From Lactiplantibacillus plantarum (GTDB lineage Bacteria; Bacillota; Bacilli; Lactobacillales; Lactobacillaceae), in assembly GCF_014131735.1 (NCBI RefSeq), contig NZ_CP039121.1, positions 1,426,001 through 1,490,000 on the forward strand: DNA of 64,000 nt, in the 5' to 3' direction. Made by a program: the position numbers and the translations under genes. Under the pieces are notes generated by a model that saw nothing but the letters and a program-made list of their open reading frames with translations, was not told the DNA's origin and made no database searches. Shown here piece after piece: positions 1 to 8,541 of the stretch; position 1 is the stretch's first letter; the number at the start of each line of letters is the position of its first letter.

Positions 1-1
1 A

Positions 2-361
2 TTACCCAATGCCGTCATCAACATGGTGATCTACTACTTATTGCAAAATCGGGAGTTAGCTGCCCTTAATCGTAATTTGCTAGAAACAGTCGCCAATGAT
101 TGGCAACAACACGGCATTACGACGCCGGAAGCGGCTTTGATGTATTTGAAGCAACGTAAACAGCCGAAATCAACACCAACACGGCGCAAGAACAATCGAC
201 CGACGCGTAAGGAGATTATGCCAAAGTGGGCCCAACAACAGCAACAGACTGAGAGTGGTAAGCAACCAGCTCAGACCGGTAAACAAATTACTGCTGCCCA
301 ACGCAAACAGCTTGCTGATCGACTAGCAAAGCTTGAGACAAATTCGGAAAAGGAGGACTAA
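2..361 (+). CDS. dnaB: Replication initiation/membrane attachment protein DnaB, C-terminal part (cut by window edge)
   Basis: The reading frame is open to the left edge, so only about 119 C-terminal residues are present. The first part (LPNAVINMVIYYLL, then a helix ending in a W-x5-GI-T-x-EAA pattern) resembles the DnaD/DnaB_2 fold of Firmicute DnaB, a primosomal protein that loads the replicative helicase together with DnaI and DnaD. It is followed by a Lys/Arg/Gln-rich tail typical of the protein end. The stop lies 3 nt before dnaI, matching the conserved dnaB-dnaI pair. The family call rests on this short domain plus context. Confidence 0.85.
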   Translation, partial: LPNAVINMVIYYLLQNRELAALNRNLLETVANDWQQHGITTPEAALMYLKQRKQPKSTPTRRKNNRPTRKEIMPKWAQQQQQTESGKQPAQTGKQITAAQRKQLADRLAKLETNSEKED

Positions 362-364
362 AAC

Positions 365-1300
365 ATGGAGAATATCTCAGAAACACTCCGGACGTTAATG
401 AATCGGAAAAACTTGAATCATCGGTATGAGGCGTTAATGACAGCTGTGTACCAAGATCCAGATGTTCGCCAGTTTTTAGCTGCTCATCAAAACGAATTAT
501 CTTCGGATGCGCTAGAACGTTCAGCGGCTAAATTATATGAATTTTGTGAAGAGAAACGTAAAATTGCGCGGCACGAGCCAACTCAAGCACCTGGGTATCA
601 GCCGACATTAGTGATGAGTAATCACTTGATTGACATTGCTTATCAGCCAACACCACAAATGCAAGAACAGCAAGCTGCTCACGCATTGCAACAGCGGGTT
701 CGATCAATCAGCATGCCGAAAAATATTCAGACGGCGGACTTAAAGATGTATGATCAAGATGGTGACCGGGCGACAGCATTAATGGCAGCACTTGATTTTA
801 TTGATGCCTATACACAAGCGCCCAAGCGTTTTCACCGGGGCTTATATCTCTACGGCTCATTTGGTGTCGGTAAAACTTATTTACTCGGTGGGATGGCGAA
901 CGCGTTGGCAGCTAAGGGTTTCAATACGACCTTGATTCATTTTCCGAGTTTTGCGGTCGAGATGAAGCGCTCGATTAGTAACAATACGTCGGCGGATAAG
1001 GTCGATGCGATTAAACGGGCACCGATTCTCATGATTGATGATATCGGTGCGGATGCTTCGTCGACTTGGATTCGGGACGATGTGCTCGGGGTTATTCTGG
1101 AGTATCGAATGCAGGAGGAACTGCCAACTTGTTTCTCGTCTAATTTTTCGATGCAAGAATTGCAAGATGGTTATTTGACGCTCTCACAAAAGGGTGATGA
1201 AGAACCAGTCAAAGCGCAGCGAATCATGCAACGGGTACGTTACCTTGCGAGTGAGATTGAGATGGTCGGTCGTAATCGACGACTCAATCCCGATGCTTAA
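365..1300 (+). CDS. dnaI: Primosomal helicase loader DnaI
   Basis: 311-residue AAA+ ATPase that loads the replicative helicase during primosome assembly. Walker A (GSFGVGKTY) is near residue 164 and Walker B (LMIDDIG) near residue 222. The N-terminal 100 residues form the helicase-binding region typical of DnaI and absent from DnaC proteins. AGGAGG overlaps the end of dnaB, about 8 nt before the ATG, so the two are cotranscribed. Length fits the family. The next gene, thrS, has its own promoter and T-box. Confidence 0.95.
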   Translation: MENISETLRTLMNRKNLNHRYEALMTAVYQDPDVRQFLAAHQNELSSDALERSAAKLYEFCEEKRKIARHEPTQAPGYQPTLVMSNHLIDIAYQPTPQMQEQQAAHALQQRVRSISMPKNIQTADLKMYDQDGDRATALMAALDFIDAYTQAPKRFHRGLYLYGSFGVGKTYLLGGMANALAAKGFNTTLIHFPSFAVEMKRSISNNTSADKVDAIKRAPILMIDDIGADASSTWIRDDVLGVILEYRMQEELPTCFSSNFSMQELQDGYLTLSQKGDEEPVKAQRIMQRVRYLASEIEMVGRNRRLNPDA

Positions 1301-1309
1301 AATCAAGAG

Positions 1310-1337
1310 TTGACTTTTAGTTTAAAAGTGGTTTAAT
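1310..1337 (+). promoter_or_regulatory. Promoter of thrS leader
   Basis: TTGACT at 1310-1315, 16 nt spacer and TTTAAT at 1332-1337, just after the dnaI stop and just before the T-box. A sigma-A type match; inferred from sequence only. Confidence 0.65.
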
Positions 1338-1339
1338 GA

Positions 1340-1575
1340 AAACAGATGCAAAAGACACGCTTTGTTTACCATGGATTGCAGAGACCAAGACCTTGTTCTG
1401 GAAGTCTTGGACCGGGTTTACGAAGATACCACTTTTGTGAACATGCTCAATTGAGCCGGAACGCTTCCGTTATTAGCGCTAATGAGTCAGTGTCTTTGAT
1501 GACACTGAAAAATCGGGTGGAACCACGTCAATGACGTCCCTAATGCTAGTTCAGTCTGGCATTAGGGACTTTTTT
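1340..1575 (+). promoter_or_regulatory. T-box riboswitch controlling thrS
   Basis: A roughly 230 nt leader contains the T-box core GGGTGGAACCACG at 1515-1527. An intrinsic terminator follows: an 11 bp stem at 1536-1546/1559-1569 with a T run at 1570-1575. A probable specifier codon ACC (Thr) lies at 1428-1430 in the context GATACCACT. The pheS leader in this window has GAATTCACT at the equivalent place, which supports the assignment. In this family uncharged tRNA pairs with the specifier and the T-box bulge, stabilises the antiterminator and allows readthrough. Any protein translated through this leader is spurious. Confidence 0.93.
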
Positions 1576-1632
1576 GTCGTCCCGGCGCGGTGTTTTGGTG
1601 AGTGGGTAAATTTTAAGGAGAGTGTCAAGTAT

Positions 1633-3597
1633 ATGGCAAGTATTAATGTTAAGTTCCCAGATGGTGCTGAAAAGCAATTTGATGCCGGCGTAACGACGGA
1701 AGCAATTGCAAAGTCAATTAGTCCTTCATTGGCTAAACGGTCGGTTGCTGGTAAGTTCAACGATCAGATCGTGGACTATCGCCAACCACTGACAACCGAT
1801 GGTAGTATCGAAATTATCGCTGCTGATAGTGAAGACGGCCTCAATGTTTTACGGCAAACGGCTGCCCAAGTATTAGCTAACGCGGTTAAACAATTATTCC
1901 CTAACATTCATTTTGGGAGTGGTGAAGGGAATGCCAACGGTTTCTTCTTTGATACCGACAATCCTGACGAAGACGGTAAACAAGTCAGTGAAGATGATTT
2001 GGAAGCCATCAGTGATAAGATGGCTGCAATTATCAAACAAGATTTACCAATCGAACGCGAAGTCTTATCAAAGGCTGACGCTTTAGCTTTAGTTGGTGAC
2101 AACCCTTACCAACAAGACTTAGTTAACGAACGTGCCGCTGCCAACAATGATCAAGTCGTTGTTTACAAGCAAGGGGACTTCGTTGATTTATCTGACGGGG
2201 CCCAATTAGCTTCAACGGGGAAAGTCAAGGTCTTCAAGTTATTATCCGTTGCCGGTGCATACTGGCAAGGTAAGTCCAGCAATCCAATGTTACAACGGAT
2301 CTACGGGACGGCCTTCTTAAAGCAAAAAGACTTAGATGCTGACCTCAAGCGGCGTCAAGAAGCCCGCGAACGTGATCACCGGGTCATTGGTAACGAATTA
2401 GACTTATTCTTCGTTGATCCTAAGGTCGGGAATGGCTTGCCTTACTGGATGCCAAATGGTGCAACGATTCGTCGCCAAATCGAACGTTACATTATCGACA
2501 AGGAAGTTGCAAATGGCTACCAACATGTATACACGCCAGTTTTAGCTAACTTGGACGTTTACAAGCAATCTGGTCACTGGGACCACTACCGTGAGGACAT
2601 GTTCCCACCAATGGACATGGGTGACGGCGAACAATTGGAATTACGGCCGATGAACTGCCCATCACATATCCAGATTTACAACCATCACATTCGCTCATAC
2701 CGTGAATTACCATTGCGGATCGCTGAACTCGGCATGATGCACCGTTACGAAAAGTCTGGCGCCTTAACTGGATTATCACGGGTTCGTGAAATGACTTTGA
2801 ACGATGGTCATACCTTCGTTGCGTTGGATCAAATTGAAGAAGAATTCAAAAAGATCTTGAGTTTGATGGTTGAAGTATACGAAGACTTTGACATTTCTGA
2901 TTACCGGTTCCGTTTGAGCTACCGTGATCCTGAAAACAAGGAAAAGTACTTCGATGATGACGCTATGTGGGAACGCAGTCAAAAGATGTTGAAGTCCGCT
3001 ATGGATGATATGGGCTTGGATTACTTCGAAGCTGAAGGTGAAGCTGCTTTCTATGGTCCTAAGTTGGATGTTCAAACTAAGACGGCCCTTGGTGGTGAAG
3101 AAACCTTATCAACTATCCAATTGGACTTCTTGTTACCAGAACGCTTTGACTTGAAGTACGTTGGTGCTGATGGTGAAGAACATCGTCCAGTTATGATTCA
3201 CCGTGGTCTTGTTTCAACGATGGAACGGTTCGTCGCTTACTTAACTGAAATTTACAAGGGTGCTTTCCCAACCTGGTTAGCACCTAAGCAAGTAACAATC
3301 ATCCCAGTTAACAATGGTGCGCACGGTGCCTACGCTGAAACCGTTCGTCGTCGTTTGGCAGCTGAAGGTGTTCGGGTAAGTATCGATGACCGTAACGAAA
3401 AGATGGGTTACAAGATTCGCGAATCACAAACGAAGAAGGTTCCATACTTGTTAGTTGTCGGTGATCAAGAAGTTGCTAACGGGAGTGTTTCAGTTCGGAA
3501 GTACGGTGAAGAACGGACTGAATCCGAAGCCGTTGACATGTTCATTGGTGCCATCACGCAAGAAATCAAGCATTACAGTCGTGGTGCAAGCAAATAA
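1633..3597 (+). CDS. thrS: Threonyl-tRNA synthetase
   Basis: 654-residue class II synthetase charging tRNA-Thr. Order: TGS domain (about 1-65), the N2/SAD editing domain (about 70-235), the catalytic core and the anticodon-binding domain (about the last 110 residues). Core motifs are intact, including MNCPSH and DGHTF (zinc and Thr site) and [12 protein letters not shown]. Start chosen at ATG 1633, which has AAGGAG upstream; an in-frame extension to 1531 would run into the T-box terminator. Odd: the editing motifs are changed. The usual HxxxH is Q75-TAA-Q79 and the usual CxxxH is S187-DGA-Q191, so all four known editing residues are replaced. Aminoacylation looks intact; post-transfer editing of Ser-tRNA(Thr) probably is not. 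Confidence 0.97.
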   Translation: MASINVKFPDGAEKQFDAGVTTEAIAKSISPSLAKRSVAGKFNDQIVDYRQPLTTDGSIEIIAADSEDGLNVLRQTAAQVLANAVKQLFPNIHFGSGEGNANGFFFDTDNPDEDGKQVSEDDLEAISDKMAAIIKQDLPIEREVLSKADALALVGDNPYQQDLVNERAAANNDQVVVYKQGDFVDLSDGAQLASTGKVKVFKLLSVAGAYWQGKSSNPMLQRIYGTAFLKQKDLDADLKRRQEARERDHRVIGNELDLFFVDPKVGNGLPYWMPNGATIRRQIERYIIDKEVANGYQHVYTPVLANLDVYKQSGHWDHYREDMFPPMDMGDGEQLELRPMNCPSHIQIYNHHIRSYRELPLRIAELGMMHRYEKSGALTGLSRVREMTLNDGHTFVALDQIEEEFKKILSLMVEVYEDFDISDYRFRLSYRDPENKEKYFDDDAMWERSQKMLKSAMDDMGLDYFEAEGEAAFYGPKLDVQTKTALGGEETLSTIQLDFLLPERFDLKYVGADGEEHRPVMIHRGLVSTMERFVAYLTEIYKGAFPTWLAPKQVTIIPVNNGAHGAYAETVRRRLAAEGVRVSIDDRNEKMGYKIRESQTKKVPYLLVVGDQEVANGSVSVRKYGEERTESEAVDMFIGAITQEIKHYSRGASK

Positions 3598-3631
3598 TTA
3601 ACAGCCAATGGCATCAATATTGATTGATGGG

Positions 3632-3660
3632 TTGACAAGGGCCGTGGTTCTTGTTAATAT
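3632..3660 (+). promoter_or_regulatory. Promoter of the infC-rpmI-rplT leader
   Basis: Perfect TTGACA at 3632-3637, 17 nt spacer and TAATAT at 3655-3660. It sits upstream of the structured leader, giving the IF3-L35-L20 operon its own transcript. Confidence 0.75.
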
Positions 3661-3664
3661 ATTG

Positions 3665-3788
3665 GAGTTGAGAAAAAAAGCAGAAGCACCCGCTTCTCGC
3701 CTTGGTGACCAGAGTCATCGGGCAGATGAACGATGAATTGATTCCCATTAACGGGGTTGAGCGGGCGTACTATGCGCCCGCTCTTTTT
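3665..3788 (+). promoter_or_regulatory. L20-type ribosomal protein leader with attenuator terminator
   Basis: A structured leader of about 120 nt ends in a strong terminator: a 9 bp GC-rich stem at 3759-3767/3775-3783 with a T run at 3784-3788, only 36 nt before the infC start codon. In Bacillaceae and relatives, L20 binds such an infC leader and promotes premature termination. The class is assigned from position and architecture; the L20-binding helices were not matched base by base. Confidence 0.75.
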
Positions 3789-3824
3789 GTGAATTTCTCT
3801 AAAATATTTCGGAGGTGAATTACC

Positions 3825-4340
3825 ATAGCTAAAGATTCAATGGTTAATGACGGCATCCGTGCTCGCGAAGTACGTTTGATCGCCAGCGATGGTGAACAAT
3901 TAGGTGTCAAGTCACGACAAGAAGCAATGCAGATTGCTGAAGACGCTAGTTTAGATCTAGTATTGGTTGCGCCGAAAGCGAAACCACCCGTGGCCAGAAT
4001 TATGGATTATGGGAAGTACCGTTTCGAGCAACAAAAGAAGGATCGGGAAGCCCGTAAGAAGCAAAAAGTGGTCAGCATCAAAGAGGTCCGCTTGAGCCCA
4101 GCTATCGACACCAATGACTTTAACACGAAGCTGAAACATGCTGAAAAGTTCTTGTCAAAAGGTGACAAGGTTCGCGTCTCCATCCGGTTTAAGGGCCGCG
4201 CTATTACCCATAAGGATATTGGTCGGCAAGTCTTAAATCGAATGATTGAAGCTACTAAGGAATTTTCTACGGTCGAAGCCTATCCTAAGATGGATGGTCG
4301 GAGTATGTTCCTAGTACTAGCACCAAAAACAGATAAGTAA
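3825..4340 (+). CDS. infC: Translation initiation factor IF-3, AUA start
   Basis: 171 residues, the normal IF3 length, with an N domain, basic linker ([15 protein letters not shown]) and C domain ([19 protein letters not shown]). IF3 binds the 30S subunit and discriminates start codons. GGAGGTGA at 3811-3818 sits 9 nt before ATA 3825. The first ATG in frame is at 3840, about 24 nt from the Shine-Dalgarno, too far to be used. Homology also begins at the ATA, since A-K-D after it matches the S-K-D start of Bacillus IF3. AUA is a very rare start; infC of other bacteria uses AUU for autoregulation by IF3, and the same logic is inferred here. First gene of infC-rpmI-rplT. Confidence 0.95.
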   Translation: MAKDSMVNDGIRAREVRLIASDGEQLGVKSRQEAMQIAEDASLDLVLVAPKAKPPVARIMDYGKYRFEQQKKDREARKKQKVVSIKEVRLSPAIDTNDFNTKLKHAEKFLSKGDKVRVSIRFKGRAITHKDIGRQVLNRMIEATKEFSTVEAYPKMDGRSMFLVLAPKTDK

Positions 4341-4361
4341 TTTCTAGGAGGATTATTGATT

Positions 4362-4556
4362 ATGCCAAAACAAAAGACAAACCGCGCTGCTGCAAAGCGT
4401 TTCAAGGTAACTGCTAAGGGTAAGATTAAGAGCGCCAACGCTTTTACTAGTCATCGTTTCCATGGTAAGACTAAGAAACAACGTCGCCAATTACGTGGTA
4501 CGGCTATTATCGAAAAGCCAATGGTCAAGACATACCACAAGTTATTACAAAAATAA
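4362..4556 (+). CDS. rpmI: 50S ribosomal protein L35
   Basis: 64 residues, very basic, starting [20 protein letters not shown] as L35 proteins do, and carrying the conserved [16 protein letters not shown] block. AGGAGG at 4346-4351 is 10 nt before ATG 4362; a TTG two codons earlier is too close to it. Second gene of the IF3-L35-L20 operon. Confidence 0.97.
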   Translation: MPKQKTNRAAAKRFKVTAKGKIKSANAFTSHRFHGKTKKQRRQLRGTAIIEKPMVKTYHKLLQK

Positions 4557-4592
4557 TTCACAACGTTTTAGTTAAATCTAGGAGGAAATAAC

Positions 4593-4949
4593 ATGGCTCG
4601 AGTAAAAGGTGGAACTGTAACACGTAAACGTCGCAAACGGATTTTAAAATTAGCTAAAGGTTACCGTGGTGCTAAGCACATCCAATTTAAGGTTGCTAAG
4701 GACCAAGTAATGAAGTCATACCTATACGCCTTCCGCGATCGTCGCCGGCGTAAGAGTGACTTCCGTCGTCTTTGGATTGCCCGGATCAACGCGGCAGCCC
4801 GGATTAACGACATCAGCTACAGTCAATTAATGCACGGTTTAAAGTTAGCTAACGTTGACGTTAACCGTAAGATGTTAGCTGATTTAGCTGTTAACGATGC
4901 TGATGCTTTCAAGGCATTGGTTGACACTGCTAAAAAGGCACTTGCTTAA
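4593..4949 (+). CDS. rplT: 50S ribosomal protein L20
   Basis: 118 residues, the standard L20 length: a very basic N-terminal arm ([27 protein letters not shown]), then the globular RNA-binding domain. L20 is needed for early 50S assembly and in Firmicutes represses its own operon through the infC leader, which fits the attenuator at 3759-3788. AGGAGG lies 7 nt before the ATG. Last gene of the operon, followed by a terminator. Confidence 0.97.
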
Positions 4950-4984
4950 TTTAAAACTTAATTAGGGCTTGCTCTAATGTTTGA

Positions 4985-5021
4985 ACGACCGTCATCCTGT
5001 ATGGGTGGCGGCCGTTTTTTT
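4985..5021 (+). terminator. Rho-independent terminator of infC-rpmI-rplT
   Basis: GC-rich stem (ACGACCGTCATCC against GGGTGGCGGCCGT with a 5 nt loop) followed by seven T residues at 5015-5021. Confidence 0.85.
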
Positions 5022-5127
5022 GACGCTTGATTAAGGGAACACGATTCCTGGACAAGATGGTTCGGTGTGTTGACGTCCTTACTGAATCTTGAGATTGATT
5101 TGACACATTATTGTGATATAGTAACGA

Positions 5128-5141
5128 TGTAAGCGCTTACT
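5128..5141 (+). promoter_or_regulatory. Catabolite-responsive element (cre)
   Basis: TGTAAGCGCTTACT matches the CcpA consensus TGWAANCGNTNWCA at 13 of 14 positions and contains a perfect 12 bp palindrome. It lies just downstream of TTGACA (5100-5105) with a weak -10 near 5122-5127, and 50 nt upstream of the 5192 gene. That position suits repression by blocking initiation or elongation. Inferred, not tested. Confidence 0.6.
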
Positions 5142-5191
5142 TATGTGTTGATTAATTATTTGGCTGGGAGCTTTGGAGAAGGGGTGTCATC

Positions 5192-5503
5192 ATGGCAACA
5201 GTTTTACCTAAAGCAGTTAAGGTCTGGATGGGCGCCAACATCTTGCAGATTGAGTTTGATAATGGGGAGTTTCGATACATGCGTACACATTTCATTGATG
5301 ACTATGTTTCTGCGTGGTCACCAAAAAAGGGTAAGGGGAAGCGGCGCAATTTGTGGTTAATGCCATCTTGGGAATGGTTGGGTGCCAATGCTCGGATTGA
5401 ACCGGATGGCACTGTCGTGTTGTTCGAAAAGGATGTTTATACGGCCCAAGAACTTTGGCATAATAGTGTGACGCGAATTGACTTGGTCTCTGGCGTGCAC
5501 TGA
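5192..5503 (+). CDS. Hypothetical protein, 103 aa
   Basis: Not recognised as a named family. 103 residues, no signal peptide or membrane segment, rich in Trp and aromatic residues, probably a small soluble beta-rich protein. A basic stretch (KKGKGKRR) lies mid-protein. Start is ATG 5192 behind AAGGGG. It is monocistronic, between the rplT terminator and its own terminator at 5526-5562, and has a cre just upstream, suggesting carbon-catabolite control. It is probably a real gene because it has promoter, Shine-Dalgarno and terminator, but no function can be given. Confidence 0.75.
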   Translation: MATVLPKAVKVWMGANILQIEFDNGEFRYMRTHFIDDYVSAWSPKKGKGKRRNLWLMPSWEWLGANARIEPDGTVVLFEKDVYTAQELWHNSVTRIDLVSGVH

Positions 5504-5525
5504 TTCATAAAAGATGATGCCAAAT

Positions 5526-5562
5526 AAAAATGGACTTGGTCATTTGACTGAGTCCATTTTTT
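5526..5562 (+). terminator. Terminator of the 5192-5503 gene
   Basis: AAATGGACT pairs with AGTCCATTT around a 14 nt loop, flanked by an A run on the left and six T on the right. It could also serve as a weak terminator on the minus strand. Confidence 0.8.
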
Positions 5563-5674
5563 GATGCCGCTTGGAGTATACGTGGATAACGGCCTAAGTG
5601 AGCCATTTAGTGCGCGACTCTGATTTATGAAAATCGAGTGTGATTTCTGATTGGTTAAGCCAGTCTGCCATTGT

Positions 5675-6943
5675 CTATTCGTGATAATCTTCGTTATAAA
5701 TAAAGCGATGCAGTTTTAGGTATTGTGCACCGAGTTTGCGTTCATTTTCATTATCTTTAGGGTAATAATAACGACGACCAGCCAATCCTTTAGGCATGTA
5801 GTTTTGTTGGGCAATCTGATGTGGCATTTGGAATGGATTATCGATCAGACCACCACCTGTAATTTTCTCGGAGTGTTTGTAGTGCATATCGCGCAATCCA
5901 CGGGGCATGGGGTGCTGACTTGGATTTTGTGTGTCCTGGTCTAGTTTTTCCCAAGATTGGTCAAACGAACCAGACTTGGGTGAAATGCACATCAGCATGG
6001 TGGCAAACATTAGTGGATATTTTGCTTTGGGCATGCCAATCTTTTCGGCTTGATTGGCAGCGACCACAATTTGTGTGACCTGTTCCGGGTTAGCTAAGCC
6101 GATATAAGTGTATGGAATTTCACGTAGCCGGCGGACCACTGAGGGTAAGTCATCATTTTTTAACAAAATGGTTAAGTAGTAGAGCGCCGCGTCAGTATCT
6201 GAGCCAGCCATCGAATCCGAATAAGCCGACAGATAGTCATAATGCTTAGTTGCCTTCCGGTCGTAGCTAAAATGCTGTTGCTGGGCAAAGTGTTGTACCG
6301 CAGCAACAGTGATTTGCTTCTGGTCAATAGCGTGGAGCGTTTCCAAGATATTTAACGCAATTCGCAGATCCCCTTCGGCCGAAATAGCGATCAGGTTGAG
6401 GGCTTTAGCATCCACCTGATCGTCGGTTAGGTTGTAAATGTCGGTTACCGCACGGCGTAAAGCAATCTCGATATCTGTATCGCTCAGTGGTTGAAACTCA
6501 AAAATTTGACAGCGCGAACGAATGGCCGGAACGATTGACATAATCGGATTTTCGGTCGTTGAGCCAATTAGCATCACGTGCCCATTCTCTAAGTAGGGCA
6601 ACAAAAAATCCTGCAATGTTTTAGTCATTCGGTGAATTTCGTCAATTAATAGAACAAACGATTGCTCTGGGTATTGTGCGATGGCTTTCGTCAGCTGTGC
6701 CTTATTTTCGGTCGAAGCAGTAAAAGCCACGAATGGATAATCGTCTTGACTCGCAATAATCTGCGCCAAACTAGTTTTGCCAGTTCCCGGCGGCCCCCAC
6801 AGAATGAGGGGAATATTAACATGTTGATCAATAATCTGGCGTAATGGCTGGCCTGCCTTCAACAGATCCTGTTGCCCGACCATCTGTTCCAGTGATTGCG
6901 GGCGCATTTGATCAGCCAGTGGTGTTTTAAATGCCAATTTCAA
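5675..6943 (-). CDS. RarA/MgsA-type AAA+ ATPase, second paralogue
   Basis: 422 residues. Clamp-loader-like AAA+ with Walker A GPPGTGKTS (50-58), Walker B LLIDEIHR (98-105) and sensor 1 IGSTTENP; the C-terminal half fits the MgsA/RarA tetramerisation region. RarA proteins act at stalled replication forks with SSB. The window also encodes a more canonical rarA (23166-24515), so this is a diverged second copy. It differs in a shorter N-terminus and a longer acidic/His-rich tail. Monocistronic on the minus strand, with AGAAAGGA before the ATG. Which copy does the housekeeping job is inference. Confidence 0.85.
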   Translation of the reverse strand: MKLAFKTPLADQMRPQSLEQMVGQQDLLKAGQPLRQIIDQHVNIPLILWGPPGTGKTSLAQIIASQDDYPFVAFTASTENKAQLTKAIAQYPEQSFVLLIDEIHRMTKTLQDFLLPYLENGHVMLIGSTTENPIMSIVPAIRSRCQIFEFQPLSDTDIEIALRRAVTDIYNLTDDQVDAKALNLIAISAEGDLRIALNILETLHAIDQKQITVAAVQHFAQQQHFSYDRKATKHYDYLSAYSDSMAGSDTDAALYYLTILLKNDDLPSVVRRLREIPYTYIGLANPEQVTQIVVAANQAEKIGMPKAKYPLMFATMLMCISPKSGSFDQSWEKLDQDTQNPSQHPMPRGLRDMHYKHSEKITGGGLIDNPFQMPHQIAQQNYMPKGLAGRRYYYPKDNENERKLGAQYLKLHRFIYNEDYHE

Positions 6944-7345
6944 AGTCCTTTCTGATTAAGTGTTTTAGTCAAATTGATGCTATCATCATAGCACTAATAT
7001 TTTGGAAACTGAAAAAGAAAGTTTGGCAGGTTAGCGGGGAACGATGCTGAAATGAGTGAGTCTGATACCATAGGTTTGACGTTGGCTCGAGTGATGGGTT
7101 GAAGGCGTATTGATTTAAGTTTTCATGCTTGTTGATGAATGAGAAAGGCGATATTGTTTCGTAGATGGTATTGAGTCAGCTTGGGGAGATTAATAGCTTG
7201 GAATTACCCCCCGTGTATACGGAAAACAGATTAAACGAATCCCGGGGAGTGCAACATCAGTTGTAAGCACTAAAAGACAGAAAAGGACAGCGTATTTGGC
7301 GAGTTAAAGTTGATCATTATCGCGCGAGCCGTAATACCCGTCAAC
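6944..7345. other. Intergenic region without a clear gene
   Basis: About 400 nt between the RarA paralogue start and the oxidoreductase end, both on the minus strand. Its left part must hold the promoter of the RarA paralogue, but no good match was found. On the plus strand a short open stretch near 7273-7362 reads like ...KGQRIWRVKVDHYR... and has a stop just upstream. It might be a decayed fragment but cannot be supported as a gene. Confidence 0.5.
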
Positions 7346-8377
7346 TCATTTCCATCCTTCAATAACTACCTTGCCAATCATATGATGTTGCTCGATAAGT
7401 TGATGGGCCTGCCGCAAGTTAAGCGCGTTGATTGGCCGTAGTGTCTGCGATAGCGTGCTTTGAAGCAAGCCACGGTCAAGTAAATCCGCAATGGTTTCTA
7501 AGATATCGTGCTGACTAATCATGTCGGCCGTGTGGTAGTAGGATTTTGAGTACATCCATTCCCAAGCAAATGTCCCGCGTTTCTTGGTTAGTTTTTTAAG
7601 GTCGATTGGACGCCGATTTTCGGTAATTGATGCGATGTGGCCACCGGGTTTAATGAGCGTACATATCTCATTCCAGTGACTGTCAAGATCGCTTAATCCG
7701 AGGATGTAATCGACATCTTTAATACCTAAAGCATGTACTTCACTAACCAAATCATGATGATGATCGACGACTAAATCGGCGCCGTGTTGCTGCGTCCAAG
7801 CGATACTTTCAGGTCGTGAAGCACTACTAATAACTGTGAGTCCCGCTAATTTTGCTAACTGAGTAGCAATTGAACCGACACCACCAGCGCCATTGATGAT
7901 GAGAATGGTTTGATTGCATTTTTCGGAATTAGGTTTAGCTGGGTCAAAAGGAATGTGAAGTTGTTCAAATAATGCCTCGTATGCGGTCAGCGAAGTAAGT
8001 GGCATGGCCGCACGGGCAGCGGTTGTTAATGTCGCGGGGGCGTGACCGACAAGGCGTTCATCAACCAGGTGATAAGCACTGTCGCAGCCGGGACGTCTAA
8101 ATGAGCCAGCATAAAAGACGTGGTCGCCGGGTTGAAACAGGGTGACAGCTTCTCCAACAGCGGTCACAATACCAGTGGCGTCCCAACCGAGGATCTTGGG
8201 TCGCATGAGGTGCTCATGCCCCGTTTTACGAACGCTAACGTCAACAGGATTGACAGCGACGGCTTGAGCTTGAACAAGTAAGTCATGACCTTGAGCGCTA
8301 GGTTTTGAAATCGTCACGTCTCGTAGACTAGCAGGATCTTCAATAGGTAAGTGGTCGGTAAAACCAATTGCATGCAT
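7346..8377 (-). CDS. Zinc-type/quinone oxidoreductase, MDR superfamily
   Basis: 343-residue medium-chain dehydrogenase/reductase: N-terminal GroES-like domain (about 1-130, with GHEH...GWDATGIV and GDHVFYAG) and Rossmann domain with the NAD(P) motif GAGGVGSIATQLAKLAG near residue 170. It fits the zinc-binding alcohol dehydrogenase/quinone reductase group (COG0604-like); structural zinc cysteines are not evident. Substrate unknown. It is divergent from an HxlR regulator at 8542, an arrangement common for quinone- or aldehyde-responsive HxlR control. AAAGGGG lies upstream of the ATG. Confidence 0.85.
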   Translation of the reverse strand: MHAIGFTDHLPIEDPASLRDVTISKPSAQGHDLLVQAQAVAVNPVDVSVRKTGHEHLMRPKILGWDATGIVTAVGEAVTLFQPGDHVFYAGSFRRPGCDSAYHLVDERLVGHAPATLTTAARAAMPLTSLTAYEALFEQLHIPFDPAKPNSEKCNQTILIINGAGGVGSIATQLAKLAGLTVISSASRPESIAWTQQHGADLVVDHHHDLVSEVHALGIKDVDYILGLSDLDSHWNEICTLIKPGGHIASITENRRPIDLKKLTKKRGTFAWEWMYSKSYYHTADMISQHDILETIADLLDRGLLQSTLSQTLRPINALNLRQAHQLIEQHHMIGKVVIEGWK

Positions 8378-8457
8378 TATTAATCAAACCCCTTTCATGA
8401 CATTACTATAGGTTACCAGTGAGGAATAAACAAGACGTGAATTATTTGCCACATAGG

Positions 8458-8510
8458 GACATATTTGTCACGCCTATTAGTCCGGTCTGACGGCAAAGTT
8501 GTGCTACAAT
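8458..8510 (+). promoter_or_regulatory. Divergent regulatory region: dyad operator and -10 of the HxlR gene
   Basis: The dyad GACA-TATT-TGTC at 8458-8469 (extended GGGACATATTTGTCAC) lies between the two divergent genes. A TACAAT -10 lies at 8505-8510, 32 nt before the HxlR ATG. The dyad is a plausible HxlR-family operator; the -35 is weak. Confidence 0.45.
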
Positions 8511-8541
8511 CAAGACACTTAATTAAGGTAGGGGAAGTTAG

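Noticed and set aside
1346..1632. Open frames covering the thrS leader (a 62-codon frame and an in-frame N-terminal extension of thrS)
   Set aside because: They run through the T-box and its terminator; the true thrS start has AAGGAG at 1633 and the protein begins there by family length.
7273..7362. Short toxin-like (RelE/ParE-like) stretch ...KGQRIWRVKVDHYR...
   Set aside because: Only about 28 codons after a stop, no start or Shine-Dalgarno, and it overlaps the end of the oxidoreductase gene; the resemblance may be chance.
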